From Plasmopara viticola (Eukaryota > Oomycota > Peronosporomycetes > Peronosporales > Peronosporaceae), in the NCBI GenBank assembly GCA_001695595.3, contig MBPM02000346.1, positions 1 through 22,736 of the forward strand: 22,736 bases of DNA, given 5' to 3'. Numbering within the stretch: position 1 is the first letter of the stretch; each line of letters opens with the position of its first letter. The notes beneath the pieces were generated by a model, which was not told the origin of the DNA, ran no database searches, and was given only the letters and a program-made list of their open reading frames with translations. Positions 1 to 11,384 of the stretch are shown in pieces. The position numbers were made by a program, and so were the translations under genes.

Positions 1-699
1 ATTGCTACGTGCATGTCTAGAGCGATAGAAAGGACGTATCTGTGGCCGTACAATGTCTCAGCGCTCCAACAAAATGCTTATACACTTCGTTGGGGCTCTA
101 TCGCATCTGTGGATGTATGGAGCGATAGAAAGGACGTATCTGTGGCCGTACAACGTCTCAGCGCTCCAACAGAGTTATTATACACTTCGTTGTGGCTCTA
201 TCGCATCTGTGCATGTCTATAGCGATAGAATGGACGTAGTTTTGACCGTACAACGTCTCAGCGCTCCAACAGAATAATTATACACTTCGTTGTGGCTCTG
301 TCGCATCTGTGCATGTCTAGAGCGATAGAAACAACGTATCTGTGGCCAAACAACGTCTCAGCCCTCCAACCGAATGAGTATACACTTCGTCGTGGCTCAA
401 TTACATCTTTGTATGTCTATAGCGATAGAATGGACGTATCTGTGGCCGTACAACGTCCCAGCGCTCCAACAGAATAATTATTCACTTCGTTGGGGCTATT
501 TTGCATCTGTACATGTCTAGAGCGATAGAAAGGACGTATCTGTGGCCGTACAACGTCTCAGTGCTCCAACAGAATGCTTTTACACTTCGTTGAAGATCTA
601 TTACATCTGTGCATGTGTAGAGCGATAGAAAGGACGTATCTTTGGCCGTACAACGTCTTAGTGCTCCAACAGAATGATTATACAATTTGATGTGGCTCT
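1..699 (+). repeat. Short higher-order unit (699 bp)
   Basis: It starts with the rare ATTGCTACGTGCATG variant, which lacks one base of the usual ATTGCATCTGTGCATG. The same variant begins at 700 and 1948, so it marks a unit boundary. The last 230 bp (about 470-699), including TACAATTTGATGTGG, match 1718-1947 at a spacing of 1248 bp. The unit looks like a shortened version of the 1248-bp unit that follows. Confidence 0.75.
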
Positions 700-1947
700 A
701 TTGCTACGTGCATGTCTAGAGCGATAGAAAGGACGTATCTGTGGCCGTACAATGTCTCAGCGCTCCAACAAAATGCTTATACACTTCGTCGAGGCTCTAT
801 CGCATCTGTGCATGTCTAGAGCGATAGAAATGACGTATCTGTGGCCGTACAACTTCACAGCTCTCCAACAGAATGATTATACACTTCGTCATTGATCTAT
901 TACATCTTTGAATGACTATAGCGATGGAAAGGACGTATCTGTGGCCGTACAATGTCTCAGCTCTCCAAAAGAATTATTATACACTTCGTTGTTGCTCTAT
1001 CGCATCTGTGCATGTCTAGAATGATTATACACTTCGTCGTTGATCTATTACATCTTTGAACATCTATAGCGATAGAAAGGACGCACCTGTGGCCGTACAA
1101 TGTCTCAGGTCTCGAACAGAATTATTATACACTTCGTTGTGGCTTTATTGCATCTGTGCATGTCTAGAGCGATAGAAAGGACGTATCTGTGGTCGTACAA
1201 CGTCTCAGTGATCCAACAGAATCATTATACACTCTATTGTGGCTCTATCGCATCTGTGCATGTCTGGAGCGATAGAAAGGACGTATCTGTGGCCGTACAA
1301 CGTCTCAGTGCTCCAACAGAATGATTATACACTTCGTCGAGGCTCTATCGCATCTGTGCATGTCTAGAGCGATGAAAATGACGTATCTGTGGCCGTACAA
1401 CTTCACAGCTCTCCAACAGAATGAGTATACACTTCGTCGTTGATCGATTACATCTTTGAATGACTATAGCGATAGAAAGGACGTATCTGTGGCCGTACAA
1501 TGTCTCAGCTCTCCAAAAGAATTATTATACACTTCGTTGTGGCTCTATCGCATCTGTGCATGTCTAGAGCGATTGAAAGGACGTATCTTTGGCCGTGCAA
1601 CGTTTCAGCGCTCCTACAGAATGATTATACACTTCGTCGTGGCTCTATCCAATCTGTGCATGTGTAGAGCAATAGAAATGACGTGTCTATGGCCGCACAA
1701 CGTCTCAGCGCTCCAACAGAATAATTATACACTTTGATTGGGGCTTTTTTGCATCTGTACATGTCTAGAGCGATAGAAAGGACGTATCTGTGGCCGTACC
1801 ACGTCTCAGTGCTCCAACAGAATGCTTTTACACTTCGTTGAAGATCTAATACATCTGTCCATGTGTAGAGCGATAGAAAGGACGTATCTTTGGCCGTACA
1901 ACGTCCCAGCGCTCCTCCAGAATGATTATACAATTTGATGTGGCTCT
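700..1947 (+). repeat. Higher-order unit, 1248 bp
   Basis: Bounded by ATTGCTACGTG markers at 700 and 1948. The first 430 bp align almost base for base with 1948 onward, sharing CAACTTCACAGCTC and CTCTCCAAAAGAATTATT, except that this copy lacks 52 bp inside the 973-1020 monomer. Within the unit, 1325-1530 repeats the type of 773-980, so the unit is itself partly duplicated. Confidence 0.8.
973..1020 (+). repeat. Truncated 48-bp monomer
   Basis: The sequence runs from TGTCTAGA straight into ATGATTATAC at 1021, skipping 52 bp of the monomer. The equivalent place in the next unit (after 2260) has the full monomer. AGA stands at both ends of the missing part, so a 3-bp microhomology deletion explains it. 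Confidence 0.85.
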
Positions 1948-2820
1948 ATTGCTACGTGCATGTCTAGAGCGATAGAAAGGACGTATCTGTGGCCGTACAA
2001 TGTCTCAGCGCTCCAACAAAATGCTTATACACTTAGTCGAGGCTCTATCGCATCTGTGGATGTCTAGAGCGATAGAAATGACGTATCTGTGGCCGTACAA
2101 CTTCACAGCTCTCCAACAGAATGATTATACACTTCGTCATTGATCTATCACATCTTTGAATGACTATAGCGATAGAAAGGACGTATCTGTGGCCGTACAA
2201 TGTTTCAGCTCTCCAAAAGAATTATTATACACTTCGTTGTGGCTCTATCGCATCTGTGCATGTCTAGAGCGATTGAAAGGACGTATCTGTGGCCGTACAA
2301 CGTCTCAGCGCTCCAACAGAATGATAAACACTTCGTCGTTGATCTATTACATCTTTGAACATCTATAGCGATAGAAAGGACGCATCTGTGGCCGTACAAT
2401 GTCTCAGGTCTCCAACAGAATTATTTTACACTTCGTTGTGGCTTTATTGCATCTGTGCATGTCTAGAGCGATAGAAAGGACTTATCTGTGGCCGTACAAC
2501 GTCTCAGCGCTCCAACAGACTTATTATACACTTCGTTGTGGCTTTATCGCATCTGTGCATGTCTAGAGCGAAAGAAAGGACGTATCTGTGGCCGTATATC
2601 GTCTCAGCGCTCCAACAGAATCATTATACACTCTATTGTTGCTCTATCGCATCTGTGCATGTCTGGAGCAATAGAAAGAGCGTATCTGTGGCCGTACAAC
2701 GTTTCAGTGCTCCAACAGACTTATTATACACTTCTTTGTGGCTATATCGCATCTTTGCATGTTTAGAGCGATAGAAAGGACGTATCTGTGGCCGTACAAC
2801 GTCTCAGCGCTCCAACGGAA
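1948..2820 (+). repeat. Partial higher-order unit and following mosaic
   Basis: The start matches 700 onward to about 2430. After that an extra monomer (about 2522-2621) appears before the CATTATACACTCTATTG marker, which lies at 2622 here and at about 1222 in the previous unit. The same marker recurs near 4302 and 5279, tying this stretch to the 978-bp unit downstream. No other element is present. Confidence 0.7.
2279..2516 (+). repeat. 238-bp block identical to 8031-8268
   Basis: Read base by base, this block matches 8031-8268 with no difference. The match includes private variants: a 2-bp loss in ATGATAAACAC, GAACATCTATAG, GTCTCAGGTCTCC and TTATTTTACAC. Immediately outside, the two places differ (GATTGAAAGG against GATAGAATGG upstream, CCAACAGAC against CCAACCGAA downstream). 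Confidence 0.9.
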
Positions 2821-3320
2821 TGAGTATACACTTCGTCGTGGCTCTATTAGATCTTTGAATGTCTATAGCGATAGAATGGACGTATCTGTGGCCGTAAAAC
2901 GTCTCAGCCCTCCAACAAGAATAAAATACACTTCGTTGTTGCTCTTTTGCATCTGTGCATGTCTAGAGCGATAGAAAGGACGTATCTGTGGCCGTACAAC
3001 GTCTCAGCGCTCCAACAGTATCATTATACACTTCGTTGAAGCTCTTTTGCATCTGTGCATGTCTAGAGCGATAGAAAGGACGTATCGGTGGCAGTATAAC
3101 GTCTCAGTGCTCCAACACAATGATTATACACTTCGTCGTGGCTCTATTGCTTCTGTGCATGTCTAGAGCGATAGAAAGGACGTATCTGTGACCGTACAAC
3201 GTCTCAGCCCTCCTACAGAATGAGTATACACTCCGTTGTGGCTCTATTACATCTAAAAATGTGTAGAGCAATAGAAAGGACGTATCTGTGGCCGTACAAC
3301 GTCTCAGCGCTCCAACGGAA
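2821..3320 (+). repeat. 500-bp pentamer, copy 1
   Basis: Five monomers in the order: a TTAGATCTTTGAATG type, a TTGCTCTTTTGC type, a GTTGAAGCTCTTTTGC type, a TTGCTTCTGTGC type and an ATCTAAAAATGTGTAGAGC type. The same order starts again at 3321. Confidence 0.85.
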
Positions 3321-3790
3321 TGAGTATACACTTCGTCGTGGCTCTATTAGATCTTTGAATGTCTATAGCGATAGAATGGACGTATCTGTGGCCGTACAAC
3401 GTCTCAGCCCTCCAACAGAATAAAATACACTTCGTTGTCGCTCTTTTGCATCTGTGCATGTCTAGAGCGATAGAAAGGACGTATCTGTGGCCGTACAACG
3501 TCTCAGCGCTCCAACAGTATCATTATACACTTCGTTGAAGCTCTTTTGCATCTGTGCATGTCTAGAGCGATAGAAATAACGTATCTGTGGCAGTACAACG
3601 TCTCAGTGCTAAACACAATGATTATACACTTCGTCGTGGCTCTATTGCTTTTGTGCATGTCTAGAGCGATAGAAAGGACGTATCTGTGACCGTACAACGT
3701 CTCAGCCCTCCTACAGAATGAGTATACACTCCGTTGTGGCTCTATTACATCTAAAAATGTGTAGAGCAATAGAAAGGACGTATCTGTGGA
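3321..3790 (+). repeat. 500-bp pentamer, copy 2
   Basis: Repeats 2821-3320 at a spacing of 498-500 bp, with markers TTAGATCTTTG at 2847/3347 and ATCTAAAAATG at 3251/3749. Identity falls off near 3790, where CTTCTTAGCG replaces GTCTCAGCG. Confidence 0.85.
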
Positions 3791-4507
3791 CGTAATACTT
3801 CTTAGCGCTCCAACAGAATGAATATAAACTTCGTCGTGGCTCTATTGCATGTTTGCATGTGTAGAGCGAAAGAAAGGACGTATCTTTGGCCGTACAACGT
3901 CTCAGCCCTCCAACAGAATTCTTATTGCATCTTTGCATGTCTAGAGCGATAAAAAGGACTTATCTATGGCCGTACAATGTCTCAGCGCTCCACAGAAAGT
4001 ATTATACCTTCGTTGTGGCTATATCGCTCTTTGCATGTCTAGAGCGATAGAAAGGACGTATCGGTGGCCGTACAATGTCTTAGCTCTCCAACAAGAAAAA
4101 TTATACGCTTCGTTGTGCTCTATTGCATCTGTGCATGTGTAGAGCGATAGAAAGGACGTATCGGTTGCCGTACAATATCTCAGCTCTCCAACAGAATAAT
4201 TATACACTTCGTTGTGGCTCTATTGCATCTGTGCATGTCTAGAGCGAAAGAAAGGACGTATCTGTGGCCGTTCAACGTCTCAGCGCTCTAACAGAATCAT
4301 TATACACTCTATTGTGGCTCTATCGCATCCGTGAAAGTCTGGAGCGATAGAAAGAACGTATCTGTGGCCGTACAACGTCTCAGCGCTCCAACAGACTTAT
4401 TATTCACTTCGTTCTGGCTATATCGCATCTTTGCATGTCTAGAGTGATAGAAAGGACGTATCTGTGGCCGTAGAACGTCTCAGCGCTCCAACAGAATGAT
4501 TACACAC
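3531..4507 (+). repeat. 978-bp higher-order unit, copy 1
   Basis: Begins at TTCGTTGAAGCTC (3531), which recurs at 4508 and 5488. The order of subfamilies, the ATCTAAAAATG variant (3749/4727) and the 80-bp monomer (3918-3997 / 4896-4975) are all shared with the next copy at 977-980 bp spacing. This copy also has small private indels, such as CTCCACAGAAAGT near 3988 and TATACCTTCG near 4004. Confidence 0.9.
3918..3997 (+). repeat. 80-bp monomer with 20-bp deletion, copy 1
   Basis: CAGAATTCTTAT runs directly into TGCATCTTTGC. The 20 bp between (ACACTTCG through CTCTAT) are missing. TAT stands at both ends of the gap in the parental sequence, consistent with a 3-bp microhomology deletion. Confidence 0.85.
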
Positions 4508-5487
4508 TTCGTTGAAGCTCTTTTGCATCTGTGCATGTCTAGAGCGATAGAAAGGACGTATCGGTGGCAGTATAACGTCTCAGTGCTCCAATACAATGAT
4601 TATACACTTCGTCGTGGCTCTATTGCTTTTGTGCATGTCTAGAGCGATAGAAAGGACGTATCTGTGACCGTACAACGTCTCAGCCCTCCTACAGAATGAG
4701 TATACACTCCGTTGTGGCTCTATTACATCTAAAAATGTGTAGAGCAATAGAAAGGACGTATCTGTGGCCGTAATACTTCTTAGCGCTCCAACAGAATGAA
4801 TATAAACTTCGTCGTGGCTCTATTGCATGTTTGCATGTGTAGAGCGATAGAAAGGACGTATCTTTGGCCGTACAACGTCTCAGCCCTCCAACAGAATTCT
4901 TATTGCATCTTTGCATGTCTAGAGCGATAAAAAGGACTTATCTATGGCCGTACAATGTCTCAGCGCTCCAACAGAAGTATTATACACTTCGTTGTGGCTA
5001 TATCGCATCTTTGCATGTCTAGAGCGATAGAAAGGACGTATCGGTGGCCGTACAATGTCTTAGCTCTCCAACAGAAAAATTATACGCTTCGTTGTTGCTC
5101 TATTGCATCTGTGCATGTGTAGAGCGATAGAAAGGACGTATCGGTTGCCGTACAATGTCTCAGCTCTCCAACAGAATAATTATACACTTCGTTGTGGCTC
5201 TATTGCATCTGTGCATGTCTAGAGCGAAAGAAAGGACGTATCTGTGGCCGTTCCACGTCTCAGCGCTCTAACAGAATCATTATACACTCTATTGTGGCTC
5301 TATCGCATCCGTGAAAGTCTGGAGCGATAGAAAGAACGTATCTGTGGCCGTACAACGTCTCAGCGCTCCAACAGACTTATTATTCACTTCGTTCTGGCTA
5401 TATCGCATCTTTGCATGTCTAGAGTGATAGAAAGGACGTATCTGTGGCCGTATAACGTCTCAGCGCTCCAACAGAATGATTATACAC
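4508..5487 (+). repeat. 978-bp higher-order unit, copy 2
   Basis: Matches 3531-4507 throughout, including CCGTGAAAGTCTGGAGCG (near 4329 and 5309). Similarity stops near 5538, where ATATCTGAGGCCG appears. Confidence 0.9.
4896..4975 (+). repeat. 80-bp monomer with 20-bp deletion, copy 2
   Basis: Has the same breakpoint as 3918-3997, exactly 978 bp away. The deletion therefore came before the duplication of the larger unit. Confidence 0.85.
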
Positions 5488-6490
5488 TTCGTTGAAGCTC
5501 TTTTGCATCTGTGCATGTCTAGAGCGATAGAAAGGACATATCTGAGGCCGATCAACATCTCAGCCCTGGAACAGAATGAGTATACACACCTTTGTGGCTC
5601 TATTACATCTGTAAATGTGTAGAGCGATAGAAAGGACGTATCTGTGGCCGTATAATGTCTCAGCTCTTCAACAGAATGAGTACAAACTTCGTCGTGGCTC
5701 TATTGCATCTGTGCATGTGTAGAGCGATAGAAAGGACGTATCTTTGGCCGTACAACGTCTCAGCCCTCCAACAGAATGAGTATACACTCCGTTGGGGCTC
5801 TATTGCATCTGTGCATGTCTAGAGCGATAGAAACGACGTATCTACGGCCGTACAATGTCTCAGCGCTCCAACAGAAGTATTATACACTTCGTTGTGGCTC
5901 TATCGCATCTGTGCATGTCTGGAGCGATAGAAAGGACGTATCTGTGGCCGTACCACGTCTCAGTGCTCCAACAGACTTATTATACACTTCGTTCTGGCTA
6001 TGTCCCATCTTTCCATGTCTAGAGCGATAGAAAGGACGTATCTGTGGCCGTACAACGTCTCAGCTCTCCAACAGAATGAGTATACACTTCGTCGTGGCTC
6101 TATTGCATCTGTGCATGCTTAGAGCGATAGAAAGGACGTATCGTTGGCCGTACAACATCTCAGCCCTGCAACAGAATGAGAATACACTTCGTTGTGGCTC
6201 TATCGCATCTGTGCACGTCTGGAGCGATAGAAAGGACGTATCTGTGGCCGTACAACGTCTCAGTGCTCCAACCGACTTATTAAACACTTCGTTCTGGCTA
6301 TATCGCATCTTTGCATGTCTAGAGCGATAGAAAGGACGTATGTGTGGCCGTACAACGTCTCAGCGCTCCAACAGAATGATTATACACTTCGTCGTGGCTC
6401 TATTACATCTTTGAATGGCTATAGCGATAGAAAGGAAATATCTGTGACCGTACAACGTCTCAGCCCTCCGACAGAATGAGTATACACTCC
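5488..6490 (+). repeat. Mosaic monomers with three-copy block
   Basis: The part from about 5640 to 6185 recurs at about 8636-9181 (spacing 2996 bp) and 10534-11079 (a further 1898 bp). The markers are GAGTACAAACTTCG, TATCTACGGCCG and GAGAATACAC. From 6190 on, this copy goes its own way with a CACGTCTGGAGCG monomer. No other element is present. Confidence 0.8.
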
Positions 6491-7188
6491 GTTGGGGCTC
6501 TATTGCATCTGTGCATGTCTAGAGCGATAGAAAGGACGTATCTATGGCCGTACAATGTCTCAGCGCTCCAACAGAAGTATTATACACTTCGTTCTGGCTA
6601 TATCGCATCTTTGCATGTCTAGAGCGATAGAAAGGACGTATCTGTGACCGTACAACGTCTCAGCCCTCCAACAGAATGTGTATACACTCGTTGGGGCTCT
6701 ATTGCATCTGTGCATGTCCAGAGCGATAGAAAGGACGTATCTATGGCCGTACAATGTCTCAGCGCTCCAACAGAAGTATTATACACTTCATTCTGGCTAT
6801 ATCGCATCGTTGCATGTCTAGAGCGATAGAAAAACGTATCTGTGACCGTACAACGTCTCAGCCCTCCAACAGAATGTGTATACACTCCGTTGGGGCTCTA
6901 TTGCATCTGTGCATGTCCAGAGCGATAGAAAGGACGTATCTATGGCCGTACAATGTCTCAGCGCTCCAACAGAAGTATTATACACTTCGTTGTGGCTCTA
7001 TCGCATCTGTGCATGTCTAAAGCGATAGAAAGGACGTATCTGTGGCCGTACAACGTCTCAGTGCTCCAACAGACTTATTATACACTTCGTTCTGGCTATA
7101 TCGCATCTTTGCATGTCTAGAGCGATAGAAAGGACGTATCTGTGGCCGTACAACGTCTCAACCCTCCAACAGAATGAGTATACACTCC
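6491..7188 (+). repeat. Tandem 199-bp dimers and a trimer
   Basis: The GTTGGGGCTC marker lies at 6491, 6690, 6889 and 7189. Two 199-bp dimers are followed by one 300-bp trimer. The dimer is the trimer minus its TCTGGAGCG-type monomer. Small indels include ACTCGTTGG (one C lost near 6688) and GATAGAAAAACG (a 2-bp net loss near 6825). Confidence 0.85.
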
Positions 7189-7627
7189 GTTGGGGCTCTA
7201 TTGCATCTGTGCATGGCTAGAGCGATAGAAAGGACGTACCTATGGCCGTACAATGTCTCAGCGCTCCAACAGAAGTATTATACACTAGATGTGGCTCTAT
7301 CGCATCTGTGCATGTCTGGAGCGATAGAAAGAACGTATCTGTGGCCGTACGACGTCTCAGTGCTCCAACACACTTATTATACACTTCGTTCTGGCTATAT
7401 CGCATCTTTGCATGTCTAGAGCGATAGAAAGAACGTATCTGTGGCCGTACAACGTCTCAGCGCTCCAACAGAATGATTATACACTTCGTCGTGGCTATAT
7501 TACATCTTTGAATGTCTATAGCGATAGAATGAACGTATCTGTGGCCGTACAACGTCTCAGCCCTCCAACAGAAGTATTATACACTTCGTTGTTGCTCTTT
7601 TGCATCTGTGCATGTCTAGAGCGATAG
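7189..7627 (+). repeat. Block repeated at 11982-12420
   Basis: Near-identical over about 440 bp at a spacing of 4793 bp. It includes the shortened CACTAGATGTGG variant, the TACGACGTC and CCAACACAC variants, and GTCGTGGCTATATTAC. By eye the copies differ at only a handful of bases. Confidence 0.88.
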
Positions 7628-8392
7628 AAAGGACGTATCTGTGGCCGTACAACGTCTCAGCTCTCCAACAGAATGAGTATACACTCCGTTGGGGCTCTAT
7701 TGCATCTGTGCATATCTAGAGCGATAGAAAGGACGTATCTGTGGCCGTACAACGTCTCAGCGCTCCAACAGAATCATTAAACACTTCGTTGGAGCTCTAT
7801 TGCATCTGTGCATGTCTAGAGCGATAGAAAGGACATATCTGAGGCCGTACAACGTCTCAGTGCTCCAACAGACTTATTATACACTTCGTTCTGGCTATAT
7901 CGCACCTTTGCATGTCTAGAGCGATAGAAAGGACGTATCTGTGGCCGTACAACGTCTCAACGCTCCAACAGAATGATTATACACTTCGTCGTGGCTCCTT
8001 TACATCTTTGAATATCTATAGCGATAGAATGGACGTATCTGTGGCCGTACAACGTCTCAGCGCTCCAACAGAATGATAAACACTTCGTCGTTGATCTATT
8101 ACATCTTTGAACATCTATAGCGATAGAAAGGACGCATCTGTGGCCGTACAATGTCTCAGGTCTCCAACAGAATTATTTTACACTTCGTTGTGGCTTTATT
8201 GCATCTGTGCATGTCTAGAGCGATAGAAAGGACTTATCTGTGGCCGTACAACGTCTCAGCGCTCCAACCGAATGAGCATACACTCCGTTGTGGCTCTATT
8301 ACATCTATAAATGTGTAGAGCGATAGAAAGGACGTATCTGTGGCCGTAATACTTCTTAGCGCTCCAACAGAATGATTATACAATTTGATGTG
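7628..8392 (+). repeat. Mosaic monomers
   Basis: About eight monomers of mixed subfamily with no internal repeat of their own: a GTTGGGGCTC monomer at 7688, a GTTGGAGCTC monomer near 7788, an ATATCTGAGGCCG monomer near 7834, and the 238-bp block described at 8031. TACAATTTGATGTGG near 8378 recalls the unit ends near 690 and 1938. Confidence 0.85.
8031..8268 (+). repeat. 238-bp block identical to 2279-2516
   Basis: Second copy of the identical tract, 5752 bp from the first, in a different neighbourhood. It begins in the middle of one monomer and ends in the middle of another, so it was not moved as whole monomers. Confidence 0.9.
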
Positions 8393-9250
8393 GATCTATT
8401 ACATATTTGAATGTCTATAGCGACAGAAAGGACGTATTTGTGACCGTACAATGTCTTAGCTCTCCAACAGAATTCTTATACACTTCGTTGTGGCTCTGTC
8501 GCATCTGTGCATGTCTAGAGCGATAGAAAGAGCGCGTCTTTGGCCGTGCAACGTCCCAGCGCTTCAACAGAGTTTTTATACACTTCGTTGTGGCTATATC
8601 GCATCTTTGCATGTCTAGAGCGATAGAAAGGACGTATCTGTGGCCGTATAACGTCTCAGCTCTCCAACAGAATGAGTACAAACTTCGTCGTGGCTCTATT
8701 GCATCTGTGCATGCTTAGAGCGATAGAAAGGACGTATCTTTGGCCGTACAACGTCTCAGCCCTCCAACAGAATGAGTATACACTCAGTTGGGGCTCTATT
8801 GCATCTGTGCATGTCTAGAGCGATAGAAAGGACGTATCTACGGCCGTACAATGTCTCAGCGCTTCAACACAAGTATTATACACTTCGTTGTGGCTCTATC
8901 GCATCTGTGCATGTCTGGAGCGATAGAAAGGACGTATCTGCGGCCGTACAACGTCTCAGTGCTCCAACAGACTTATTATACACTTCGTTCTGGCTATATC
9001 CCATCTTTGCATGTCTAGAGCGATAGAAAGGACGTATCTGTGGCCGTACAACGTCTCAGCTCTCCAATAGAATGAGTATACACTTCGTCGTGGCTCTATT
9101 GCATCTGTGCATGCTTAGAGCGATAGAAAGGACGTATCGGTGGCCGTACAACATCTCAGCCCTGCAACAGAATGAGAATACACTCCGTTGTGGCTCAATT
9201 ACATCTGTAAATGCGTAGAGCGATAGAAAGGACGTATCTGTGGCCGTACA
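8393..9250 (+). repeat. 0.86-kb block, copy 1
   Basis: Matches 10291-11148 at a spacing of 1898-1900 bp, from GATCTATTACATATTTG to ATGCGTAGAGCGATAG. Shared rare variants are GCGACAGAAAGG, GAGTTTTTATAC against GAGTTTCTATAC, and GAGTACAAAC. Confidence 0.87.
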
Positions 9251-9271
9251 ACTTCATAGCGCTCCAACAGA

Positions 9272-9671
9272 ATGATTTTACACTTCGTTGAAGAAATATT
9301 GCATCTGTGCATGTCTAGAGCGATAGAAAGGACATACCTGAGGCCGTACAACGTCTCAGTGCTCCAACAGACTTATTATACACTTCGTTCTGGCTATATC
9401 GCATCTTTGCATGTCTACAGCTATAGAAAGGACGTATCTGTGGCCGTACAACGTCTCAGCGCTCCAACAGAATGATTATACACTTCGTCGTGGCTCTATT
9501 ACATCTTTGAATGGCTATAGCGATAAAATGGACGTATCTGTGGCCGTACAACGTCTCAGCCCTCCAACAGAAGTATTATACACTTCGTTGTTTTTCTTTT
9601 GCATCTGTGCATGTCTACAGCGATAGAAAGGACGTATCTGTGGCCGTACAACGTCTCAGCGCTCCAACATA
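9272..9671 (+). repeat. 400-bp tetramer, copy 1
   Basis: Four monomers starting at GTTGAAGAAATATTGC. The unit repeats directly at 9672. Shared private variants are TGAAGAAATATTG, GGACATACCTGAGG, GTCTACAGC and GCGATAAAATGG. Confidence 0.9.
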
Positions 9672-10069
9672 ATGATTATACACTTCGTTGAAGAAATATT
9701 GCATCTGTGCATGTCTAGAGCGATAGAAAGGACATACCTGAGGCCGTACAACGTCTCAGTGCTCCAACAGACTTATTATACACTTCGTTCTGGCTATATC
9801 GCATCTTTGCATGTCTACAGCGATAGAAAGGACGTATCTGTGGCCGTACAACGTCTCAGCGCTCCAACAGAATGATTATACAGTTCGTTGTGGCTCTATT
9901 ACATCTTTGAATGTCTATAGCGATAAAATGGACGTATCTGTGGCCGTACAACGTCATAGCCCTCAACAGAGTATTATACACTTCGTTGTTGCTCTTTTGC
10001 ATCTGTGCATGTCTAGAGCGATAGAAAGGACGTATCTGTGGCCGTACAACGTCTCAGCGCTCCAACAGA
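9672..10069 (+). repeat. 400-bp tetramer, copy 2
   Basis: Direct tandem copy of 9272-9671. It is 2 bp shorter because of CCTCAACAGAGTATT near 9961. The close match and shared private variants indicate a recent duplication. Confidence 0.9.
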
Positions 10070-10290
10070 ATGATTATACACTTCGTTGAAGCTCTTTTGC
10101 ATCTGTGCATGTCTAGAGCGATAGAAAGGACATATCTGAGGCCGTACAACATCTCAGCCCTGCAACAGAATGAGTATACACTCCGTTGTGGCTCCAATTC
10201 ATCTATAAATGTGTAGAGCGATAGAAAGGACGTATCTGTGGCCGTACAACTTCATAGCGCTCCAACAGAATGATTTTACACTTCGTCGTG
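10070..10290 (+). repeat. Two linking monomers
   Basis: A GTTGAAGCTCTTTTGC monomer and an ATCTATAAATGTG monomer join the tetramer pair to the next 0.86-kb block. Nothing else is visible. Confidence 0.85.
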
Positions 10291-11148
10291 GATCTATTAC
10301 ATATTTGAATGTCTATAGCGACAGAAAGGACGTATCTGTGGCCGTACAAAGTCTCAGCTCTCCAACAGAATTCTTATACACTTCGTTGTGGCTCTATCGC
10401 ATCTGTGCATGTCTAGAGCGATAGAAAGAGCGTATCTTTGGCCGTGCAACGTCCCAGCGCTACAACAGAGTTTCTATACACTTCGTTGTGGCTATATCGC
10501 ATCTTTGCATGTCTAGAGCGATAGAAAGAACGTATCTGTGGCCGTATAACGTCTCAGCTCTCCAACAGAATGAGTACAAACTTCGTCGTGGCTCTATTGC
10601 ATCTGTGCATATGTAGAGCGATAGAAAGGACGTATCTTTGGCCGTACAACGTCTCAGCCCTCCAACAGAATGAGTATACACTCCGTTGGGGCTCTATTGC
10701 ATCTGTGCATGTCTAGAGCGATAGAAAGGACCTATCTACGGCCGTACAATGTCTCAGCGCTCCAACATAATGATTATACACTTCGTTGTGGCTCTATCGC
10801 ATGTGTGCATGTCTGGAGCGATAGAAGGGACGTATCTGTGGCCGTACAACGTCTCAGTGCTCCAACAGACCTATTATACACTTCGTTCTGGCTATATCCC
10901 ATCTTTGCATTTCTAGAGCGATAGAAAGGACGTATCTGTGGCCGTACAACGTCTCAGCCCTCCATTAGAATGAGTATACACTTCGTCGTGGCTCTATTGC
11001 ATCTGTGCATGCTTAGAGCGATAGAAAGGACGTATCGGTGGCCGTACAACATCTCAGCCCTGCAACAGAATGAGAATACACTCCGTTGTGGCTCAATTAC
11101 ATCTATAAATGCGTAGAGCGATAGAAAAGACGTATCTGTGGCCGTACA
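10291..11148 (+). repeat. 0.86-kb block, copy 2
   Basis: Counterpart of 8393-9250. Within it, 10534-11079 is the third copy of the block also found at 5640-6185 and 8636-9181. Divergence resumes at CAACTTCTCAGCTC near 11150. Confidence 0.87.
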
Positions 11149-11384
11149 ACTTCTCAGCTCTCCAACAGAATTATTATACACTTCGTTGTTGCTCTTTTGC
11201 ATCTGTGCATGTTTAGAGCGATAGAAAGGACGTATCTGTGGCCGTACAACGTCTCAGCTCTCCAACAGAATGAGTAGAAATTTCGTCGTGGCTCTATTGC
11301 GATTGTGCATGTGTAGAGCGATAGAAAGGACGTATCTTTGGCCGTACAACGTCTCAGCCCTTCAACAGAATGAGTATACACTCC
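11149..11384 (+). repeat. Linking monomers
   Basis: Two to three monomers, including GAGTAGAAATTTCG (a changed TACACTTCG block near 11273) and TTGCGATTGTGC near 11297. They lead into the trimer array. Confidence 0.85.

Noticed and set aside
700..1947. Transposable element carrying the satellite
   Set aside because: No terminal repeats, target-site duplications or coding fragments flank any higher-order unit. The unit ends are ordinary monomer variants.
3531..3560. CENP-B box in TTCGTTGAAGC and TTCGTTGGAGC variants
   Set aside because: Only the first part resembles the known box (TTCG, then A after four bases). The CGGG half is absent in every monomer examined, and most monomers read TTCGTTGTGG or TTCGTCGTGG.
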